Positions 29,470 through 34,857 of a DNA stretch of 34,857 nucleotides are shown one piece after another. The DNA lies in the NCBI GenBank assembly GCA_038233215.1, contig JBBSML010000027.1, positions 1-34,857 of the forward strand. Direction: 5' to 3'. The notes beneath the pieces were generated by a model that worked only from the letters and a program-made list of their open reading frames with translations, was not told the DNA's origin and made no database searches. A program made the translations under genes and the position numbers. The stretch's first letter is position 1, and the number at the start of each line of letters is the position of its first letter. The DNA comes from JACDBZ01 sp038233215 (GTDB lineage: Bacteria > Chloroflexota > Limnocylindria > QHBO01).

Positions 29470-30656
29470 AAGTCATTGTCCTCGGCCCGGTCATCATCGC
29501 CATCGCCGGCGTTATCGCAATGATGAGCCTCGGCGAGAACGATCCGGTTGCGCGGCCCGTTGGCATTCCGCTGTTCATGGGCTTGGCTGCCGGCACGATT
29601 TTCGCCGCGCTGGTCATCCCGCGATTCCTGGAGCACGTTCCATCTCTACGCCGCGAGATACTCGCCGTGGCACTTGGCGCGATGATCACCGCAGGAACCA
29701 CGATCGCCGTATCCGCCGGGCTCATGTTCCTGCAGCCTGGCCAACTTATGCTTCTGTTGATCGTGTCGATCATGGGAGCTGGGTTTGGCCTTGTGGTCGA
29801 GTACGGGGTTGCGAGAGGGCTGGCTGCGGACGCTCGCCAACTTCGTTTGGCGGCTTCCCGGATGGCGCAGGGTGATCTCAGTGCGCGGTCTGGCGTTGAA
29901 CGGGCTGATGAGATCGGCCAGGCAGCGAGAGCGATTGACATGATGGCCGCTCGCCTGGCCGCCCTCGAGGCTGAGCGCGCCAGCGAGCGTACCGCCCGCC
30001 AGGCCTTTCTGGCGGCGATCGGTCATGACCTGCGGACGCCGCTCGCCGCGCTCCGAGCGGCACTCGACGCGCTCGAGGATGATCTTGTTCCGGAGCCACG
30101 CCGCTACTTTGCGGCCATGCGCAAGGACATCGAGGCCATGCGCCGCCTGTCGGACGACCTGTTCCTGCTTGCGCGTATCGAAGCTGGGCCTTTAGAATTC
30201 GAGCGAGTGCCGGCCGACCTATCTGAGCTTGCGGACGAAGCCGTCGAGGCGCTGACGCCGGTCGCGGTACAGAAGTCCGTGACGTTGCGCGTCTCAATGT
30301 ATGGCTCGACATTGGCTGAAGTGGGAATCAGCGAGGTCTCGCGCGCCATCCGTAACCTCCTGGACAACGCGATCAGACACGCGCCTCCAGGCACCGAAGT
30401 CCTCCTCGACCTTGCCCAGCAAGACGCCGGGGTCGTCATTCGCGTCGTTGATCGGGGAGATGGCTTCAGTGACGACCTCCGCGCTCGAATCTTTATCTCA
30501 TCCGCACGAGCCATCCGCAGCGAAGGCCGGCCCTTGGGGGGAACAGGGCTGGGGCTCACGATCGCCAAGGGATTGGTGGAGGCTCACGACGGTCGGATCT
30601 GGATTGAGAACGGACCGGGAGGGCATGTCGCGATCTGGATTCCAGCGCCGAGTTGA
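29466..30656 (+). CDS. Sensor histidine kinase
   Basis: 396 residues from GTG 29466 (overlap with the regulator stop). Four transmembrane helices cover roughly residues 1-20, 32-50, 67-87 and 93-113, with only short loops outside, so sensing is probably within the membrane. A HAMP segment (AASRMAQGDLSARS, then DEIGQAARAIDMMAARLAAL) leads to the H-box FLAAIGHDLRTPLAALRAAL. The N-box is IRNLLDNAIRHA, G1 VVDRGDGFS, G2 GGTGLGLTIAKGLVEAHDG. It should phosphorylate the regulator at 28741. Signal unknown. Confidence 0.93.
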   Translation: MKVIVLGPVIIAIAGVIAMMSLGENDPVARPVGIPLFMGLAAGTIFAALVIPRFLEHVPSLRREILAVALGAMITAGTTIAVSAGLMFLQPGQLMLLLIVSIMGAGFGLVVEYGVARGLAADARQLRLAASRMAQGDLSARSGVERADEIGQAARAIDMMAARLAALEAERASERTARQAFLAAIGHDLRTPLAALRAALDALEDDLVPEPRRYFAAMRKDIEAMRRLSDDLFLLARIEAGPLEFERVPADLSELADEAVEALTPVAVQKSVTLRVSMYGSTLAEVGISEVSRAIRNLLDNAIRHAPPGTEVLLDLAQQDAGVVIRVVDRGDGFSDDLRARIFISSARAIRSEGRPLGGTGLGLTIAKGLVEAHDGRIWIENGPGGHVAIWIPAPS

Positions 30657-30715
30657 GCGTGGCGATCGGCGACCGAGGGGTCGGCCGCCGTCGCACGCCC
30701 ACGCAGGAGTGGTGA

Positions 30716-31921
30716 CTACAGGAAGCGCATGACGATCGGACAGTTCACGACGATGCCCGTCGAGCCGAACTCCTCACCGCCTGGCCCGGTGATGAAGCCG
30801 CGCCGTACGAATTCGAGTAGCTGGAATTCGTCGATCATGCGGGAGCGGTAACCTTTGTCGATCGCTTCCTGGGTCCATTCGCCCAGGTTCAGATCCCACA
30901 GCGGGCTGTAGTCCAGGGCGAGGGTCGGGATCCCGCCGATCACGTGAACCGGTGGGAGCGGCTTGCCATCCGCGCCCACGTCCGACAGGGCACTGTTGAG
31001 TCCTTGACGCTGCGGGTTGTCGGCGCCCGTGGGACCGTTGGCGATCGGGAACAAGCGTTCCACCGCGCTGAATGCGCCGTCGTCGCTGCCCACGCCAATG
31101 TCACCCATCGCCGGCGTGAAGGTCCCGCTGTCGAGCGCCGCAACGACCTCGTCGGAGGCTTCGGTGCTGATGTATGCCGAGGCCCGTCCGAAGCTGAAGA
31201 TCGGCGTCATCTGGAGGGTGACTGTTGACCCGGCGCGGCCCTCGGGACAGATCCTCAGAACGCGGTCATGCACGCGGTCGTAGTTGACCTTGCCAGCGCA
31301 GAAGTCGATCTCGTCCGCTTCCACCCCGAATGCGACGACCGGGGCATTGTAGATGTGGCCGCCTGCGTTCGAGACCTTGACGAGCGGCGTGTAATCCTGG
31401 TCGCCGACCGAGCCCGGTGTCGCGCTCTCGGGCGGGAAGAAATTCGGCTCATCGCCCGGAACGACAGAGCGCTTGGGAGCGAAGTCCACTGTTCCCTTCT
31501 CAAATACGAGCGTTCCGTCCTTGCGGAGCTCGCCGCTGCGCACGGCATGACCCGTCTCAGAATAGGCCAGCTTGGCGGAGAAATTCAGGCCGAGCGCCTC
31601 TGCATTCCGCTCGTCGTTCGTGTCCGTGAGGATGTACCACACGGAAGTACCGTCCGTCATCTCGCCGTGGTACAGCGGCAGAGTCACCGTCATCCGCTTC
31701 TGATCGACGGTTCCGGCACGCAGTAGCTCCACCGGACCAATGAGGCTCTTATCGACTTCCGAGGGCGGGGGGCCCTGGTAGGTCAGGGGGATGCCCGTGC
31801 CTGTATTGGCCGGCGGCGGCACTGGATCGGTAGCCGAGATGAGCGTTGGGCTGGAGATCAGAATCGCCGCGGCGATCCCGACCAGCACGACGAGCGGACG
31901 ACGCCTGGCTGCGATGTTCAT
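30716..31921 (-). CDS. Secreted protein of unknown function
   Basis: 401 residues with an N-terminal signal peptide (basic RRRPLVV, then hydrophobic VGIAAAILISSPTLI) and a Pro-rich start to the mature chain (DPVPPPANTGTGIPLTYQGP). The rest is soluble and beta-rich, with blocks such as TSVWYILTDTNDERNAEALG, HIYNAPVVAFGVEADEIDFC and PPVHVIGGIPTLALDYSPLW. Three Cys are present in the mature part. No family recognised. It is convergent with the two-component genes. No strong RBS is visible. Bases 31922-32118 upstream hold only the hairpin listed separately. Confidence 0.75.
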   Translation of the reverse strand: MNIAARRRPLVVLVGIAAAILISSPTLISATDPVPPPANTGTGIPLTYQGPPPSEVDKSLIGPVELLRAGTVDQKRMTVTLPLYHGEMTDGTSVWYILTDTNDERNAEALGLNFSAKLAYSETGHAVRSGELRKDGTLVFEKGTVDFAPKRSVVPGDEPNFFPPESATPGSVGDQDYTPLVKVSNAGGHIYNAPVVAFGVEADEIDFCAGKVNYDRVHDRVLRICPEGRAGSTVTLQMTPIFSFGRASAYISTEASDEVVAALDSGTFTPAMGDIGVGSDDGAFSAVERLFPIANGPTGADNPQRQGLNSALSDVGADGKPLPPVHVIGGIPTLALDYSPLWDLNLGEWTQEAIDKGYRSRMIDEFQLLEFVRRGFITGPGGEEFGSTGIVVNCPIVMRFL

Positions 31922-32074
31922 GTGGTCCGGTCCTCTGTGAGTGATGCACGCTCGGAGCCGCGAACGCGGCCTGATGCAGATTCACTGTCGTCCGGAGTCG
32001 TGAACGTCGGATGACAAGATAGGGGCCTCTTGAGGAATGAATCAGGAACATCCCATGACCGTACTGGGTGTACC

Positions 32075-32108
32075 GCGTGGCCGGTGCCCGTGCGCGGGTC
32101 GGCCACGC
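32075..32108 (-). terminator. Hairpin downstream of the SRPBCC/GMC operon
   Basis: GCGTGGCC (32075-32082) pairs with GGCCACGC (32101-32108), with an inner CCCG/CGGG stem in the loop. It begins 11 bases after the stop of the minus-strand SRPBCC gene. No T tract. Confidence 0.5.
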
Positions 32109-32118
32109 GGGAGGCCGG

Positions 32119-32592
32119 TCAGTGCTCGGGCTCGTCCGACACGCCATCCTCCAGAATGCGCTTCAAGTTCTCCAGGGAGGTCTCCGCTTCCTTCTCGTTC
32201 TGGCCCTCGAAGATCAACTTGTCGGCGATCTGGCCGAGGATGCCGCCGGGCACCTCGTAGTCGAGGGCGATCTCCACCTTGCTCCGCCCGTCATCGAGCC
32301 GCGTGACGGTCTGACTCATCTGCATTTCCCCACCGTCGGGTGCGGTCGCCTCGTAGTGGACGTGGCGCGGCCGCTCGAGCTGCCTGACGTGCCAGTCGCA
32401 GTCGATCTCGACGCTACCCGCCGCCTTCACCGTCTGCGAGAAGGTCGTGCCGTGCTGGATGGGTCGATCTCCTAGGTCCCGCGTCTCCTTGACGATCGTC
32501 GCCCACTCGGTCAGCCGGTCAAGGTCCGTGATGTAGTCGAAGATCTCCTCTGGAGATGTGTCGATCTCGATCGACCGTGTGATGTGCGCCAT
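32119..32592 (-). CDS. SRPBCC-family (polyketide cyclase/START-like) protein
   Basis: 157 residues with the START-like ligand-binding pattern. It begins MAHITRSIEIDTSPEEIFDY with ITDLDRLTEWATIV (first strand and helix), continues with alternating strands (VEIDCDWHVRQLERPRHVHY, MSQTVTRLDDGRSKVEIALD) and ends in a long helix (EAETSLENLKRILEDG). Such proteins bind hydrophobic ligands. The ligand is unknown. AAGGAGG lies next to the ATG. It follows the GMC oxidoreductase gene by 36 bases on the same strand, so it is probably cotranscribed. Confidence 0.85.
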   Translation of the reverse strand: MAHITRSIEIDTSPEEIFDYITDLDRLTEWATIVKETRDLGDRPIQHGTTFSQTVKAAGSVEIDCDWHVRQLERPRHVHYEATAPDGGEMQMSQTVTRLDDGRSKVEIALDYEVPGGILGQIADKLIFEGQNEKEAETSLENLKRILEDGVSDEPEH

Positions 32593-32628
32593 TGCTTTCC
32601 TCCTTCGTGTCGTGGGGTCCTGATCGGC

Positions 32629-34257
32629 TCAGGCGGCACCGTCGCGGCTCCAATTGCGGGGCGAGCCGTCGCCGGCCCTGGCCACGATGTAACGCGCGGT
32701 TCGCGCCGCGATCGCCTGGATCGTGAGGCTCGGATTCACGGCCCCGCTGGTTACGAAGACCGAGCCGTCGCAGACGAACAGGTTGGGCACGTCCCATGAC
32801 CGGCACCACCGATCGACCACGCTCGTCTCTCGGTCCGAGCCCATCCGGCAGGCGCCCATGAGATGCGCCGTGTCGTCGGCCATCCAGGTGACCTCGGCGC
32901 CGGCTGCTTCGGCGATCTCCCGGGAGCGCGCCACACCATCGGCCTGCAGCGCACGGTCGTTCTCGCCCCAGGCGAAGGTCACGCGCGCGACCGGCAATCC
33001 ATCGGCATCCCGTTCCTCAGGATCCAGTGTCACGGTGTTCGCATCGGACGGGAGACACTCGCCGACGATCCCCCAACCGGCGTAGTGGTTGTAGTCGAGC
33101 ATCAGCTCGACGAACTCGCTGCCCCACAACCCGAGGCCCGCCTGCGCCGCTCGGGCGAAGGCGATCGGCAACGGGCCGATCGGCTCGATCGTGAAGCCCC
33201 GTGCGTAATCCCGGGACGCATCGGTCTCGTAGAAATCCTGCGTCAGCGCGAGGGTGGGTGGGCCCTTGTACTGGTACACAAGCTCCGGAAAGCGGCCGAA
33301 GACGCTGGCGGAAGGATGGACCATGAGCCCCCGTCCGACCAGTCCCGACGAGTTCAGCAGGCCATCAGGGCACTCAGGCGCGGCTGAGTTGAAAAGGAGC
33401 CGCGGCGTCTCGATCGAGTAGCAGCTGAGGATGACCACCCCTGCGGCCTGTTCCTCGTTCACGCGCGTGCCATCGGCCAGCGTTCGCCGATAGCTGACAC
33501 TCGCGGCCATTCCGTCCGGGCCGAGGTTGACGCGGGTGGCCATGCAGCCGGCGCGGACATCGGCGCCGGCTCGCACCGCCTTCGGGACGTACGTCACGAG
33601 CGTCGAGCTCTTGGCGTTTGTTGAGCAGCCGTAGACGCAGAATCCGCGGTACACGCACGGCGGTCGATCTGCCTTTGGCGCGGAGATCGTCGCCAGCGGC
33701 GCCGATGCCCAGGCGATCCCGAGCGCGTCGCAGCCGCGCGCGAAGAGCTGAGCGACGCCGTTCAGCGGGTGCTCGCGGTAGGGGTGCGGGCCACGTCGCG
33801 GACCCCAGGGCCAGCGCATCGGCCCGCTGATGCCTAGCTCCCGCTCAACTTCGTCGTAGAACGGTTCCAGATCCGCATAGCTGATCGGCCAGTCGGCGGC
33901 GATACCATCGGTCGAGCGGACCCGGAAGTCGCTCTCCCACATGCGCAATGCGACCATGCTGTAGTGCACGGTGCTGCCGCCAACGCCACGCCCCGTGACG
34001 TTGGCGCCGAGCTCGATCGGATCCGCGCCGCCCGTCACCCGCGGATCGGTCCAGTACAGCTGGCTGGCGTGCTTCTCGTCCGACACGAAGTCGCGCTCCG
34101 GTACCCAATGTGGTCCTGCCTCCAGCACGACCACCGTGAGGCCCGCCTCGGCAAGTTCCTTGGCCAGGACGCCGCCGGCTGCTCCTGCGCCGACGATCAG
34201 GACGTCCGCCGGCTCCCGCGCTCGGCCGATGTGACCGTCGTCGGGCGGCGTGCTCAC
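32629..34257 (-). CDS. GMC-family FAD-dependent oxidoreductase (gluconate/glucose dehydrogenase type)
   Basis: 542 residues. The N-terminal FAD site is VLIVGAGAAGGVLAKELAEA, followed by VVVLEAGPHW. GRGVGGSTVHYSMVALRMWE is the second FAD motif. The C-terminal GMC block is NLFVCDGSVFVTSGAVNPSL. A Cys-rich loop (CVYRGFCVYGC, near residue 205) resembles the region that holds an Fe-S cluster in FAD glucose and fructose dehydrogenases, which pass electrons outward. The gene starts at GTG 34257 and overlaps the upstream subunit gene by four bases (GTGA). No signal peptide is seen, as is usual when the partner subunit supplies one. It probably oxidises a sugar or polyol; the substrate is unknown. Confidence 0.9.
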   Translation of the reverse strand: MSTPPDDGHIGRAREPADVLIVGAGAAGGVLAKELAEAGLTVVVLEAGPHWVPERDFVSDEKHASQLYWTDPRVTGGADPIELGANVTGRGVGGSTVHYSMVALRMWESDFRVRSTDGIAADWPISYADLEPFYDEVERELGISGPMRWPWGPRRGPHPYREHPLNGVAQLFARGCDALGIAWASAPLATISAPKADRPPCVYRGFCVYGCSTNAKSSTLVTYVPKAVRAGADVRAGCMATRVNLGPDGMAASVSYRRTLADGTRVNEEQAAGVVILSCYSIETPRLLFNSAAPECPDGLLNSSGLVGRGLMVHPSASVFGRFPELVYQYKGPPTLALTQDFYETDASRDYARGFTIEPIGPLPIAFARAAQAGLGLWGSEFVELMLDYNHYAGWGIVGECLPSDANTVTLDPEERDADGLPVARVTFAWGENDRALQADGVARSREIAEAAGAEVTWMADDTAHLMGACRMGSDRETSVVDRWCRSWDVPNLFVCDGSVFVTSGAVNPSLTIQAIAARTARYIVARAGDGSPRNWSRDGAA

Positions 34258-34857
34258 TGGGTCGGTCCTCCAGTGGCGTGCGCGCCGCCCTCATCCTGAT
34301 GATCGCGCTCGAGCGCCCGGTGCACAATGTCCGTCGACGACCGTGGTCGTCGCTCGGTCGCCTCCCACGGGTCGTGCCTGCCCAGGTCCAGCCTGATGTG
34401 GCCCCGCGGCGAGGCGGGCCCGCTGAAGCCGATCTCCGCCCATGCTGTGGGGTGGGCGTAGTACGTCGCGATGATCTCGCCGGCCAGCTCCTGGAAGAAG
34501 CGCCTCGCCGGCAGATGGGCCCAGGCGTCCCCCGATGCCTCGCCGGCGGCGACGCGCGCCAGCACGTCGTCCTGCGCCCCTGGGCCCAAATCCGCGAAGG
34601 CTTGGCCGTGGAGCTGGGTCGCGGCCTCGTCGCAGCCGCGCAGGCCAAACCGGTAGGCGTCGCGGTCGTCCGGCATGTCCTCATAGCGGTAGCCGTCGCC
34701 CAAGCCGTCGTGCAGCCGCTCGTCGATCCAGGGGGCGAGCGGCACTCGCTCTGCGGGTGGTCGGTCGTCCTGCGGAACGATCCGGGCGCAGATAGCCTCG
34801 ATCGTTCGCGCCTCCTCAACGGAGAAGAAGCGGTAGCGGGGCACCTGCTCGACCCGC
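34254..34857 (-). CDS. Gluconate 2-dehydrogenase subunit 3-like protein (N terminus beyond right edge)
   Basis: The frame is open to the right edge. From GTG 34844 it is 196 residues: YRFFSVEEARTIEAICARIV then PQDDRPPAERVPLAPWIDER is the usual start of the subunit 3 family, the small partner of GMC dehydrogenases. RRFFQELAGEIIATYYAHPT, AWAEIGFSGPASPRG is its core. The codons before 34844 stay open, so an export signal may lie outside the window; the family often carries a twin-arginine signal. It is translationally coupled to the GMC gene. Confidence 0.82.
   Translation of the reverse strand, partial: RVEQVPRYRFFSVEEARTIEAICARIVPQDDRPPAERVPLAPWIDERLHDGLGDGYRYEDMPDDRDAYRFGLRGCDEAATQLHGQAFADLGPGAQDDVLARVAAGEASGDAWAHLPARRFFQELAGEIIATYYAHPTAWAEIGFSGPASPRGHIRLDLGRHDPWEATERRPRSSTDIVHRALERDHQDEGGAHATGGPTQ

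Noticed and set aside
1..34857. CRISPR arrays, tRNA or rRNA genes
   Set aside because: No regularly spaced repeats, cloverleaf or rRNA-like sequence was noticed by eye; a dedicated scan was not possible.

Overview
The window is GC-rich, gene-dense bacterial DNA with many 4-base (ATGA/GTGA) start-stop overlaps and Shine-Dalgarno sites of the AAGGAGG type. It is dominated by [NiFe]-hydrogenase genes of the actinobacterial (group 1h, Hhy) type, known from soil bacteria that live on trace H2. The second small subunit, the DUF5947/DUF6084/DUF6893/DUF6390-type accessory genes, an OmpR two-component pair, an IS481 remnant and the DrrAB-type exporter suit a soil Chloroflexota or Actinomycetota relative. 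I cannot fix the phylum from sequence alone.

Layout. Bases 1-904 hold the start of a methyltransferase (minus) and a small SPW-type membrane protein. Bases 999-1741 (minus) are a PadR regulator plus a small winged-helix-like protein with a Cys tail. Hydrogenase cluster 1 (1867-10170, plus) runs: CooC-like Ni ATPase, small subunit, FIVE small single-helix membrane proteins, large subunit, degenerate maturation-protease homologue, Cys-tailed winged-helix-like protein, stripped NifU-like paralogue, active-looking protease, HypC, DUF6390-type protein. Bases 10171-11193 hold a 20-residue Cys-rich peptide gene ending in a strong hairpin, a disordered acidic protein on the other strand, and a 396-base region with inverted repeats. 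Hydrogenase cluster 2 (11194-19770, plus) runs: group 1h small and large subunits, NifU/Rieske-like fusion, DUF5947-, DUF6084-type and a 460-residue unknown protein, protease, DUF6893-type microprotein, a HypA without zinc finger, HypC, second DUF6390-type protein. A ferric-type ABC importer follows (19908-23705), then TetR and a divergent DrrAB-like exporter (23686-26411).

Bases 26433-28670 are a decayed zone: a phosphoribulokinase (Calvin cycle) remnant with two frameshifts, a DUF1304 gene, a broken response regulator, an IS481 fragment, and a second, more decayed copy of the phosphoribulokinase-DUF1304 pair. Then come an OmpR/histidine kinase pair, a secreted protein of unknown function, and an SRPBCC / GMC oxidoreductase / gluconate-2-dehydrogenase-subunit-3 operon running off the right edge.

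How it fits together. Two different [NiFe] enzymes are made side by side. Each has its own HypC, endoprotease and DUF6390-type protein, while HypB, D, E and F must lie elsewhere. Cluster 2 looks like a group 1h enzyme (Asp at the proximal cluster, NifU/Rieske-like redox partner). Cluster 1 is divergent: four-Cys proximal site, long small-subunit tail, no redox partner gene, and five membrane proteins inserted between the subunit genes. These are the best candidates for a new membrane module. The iron importer may supply the Fe-S demand (inference).
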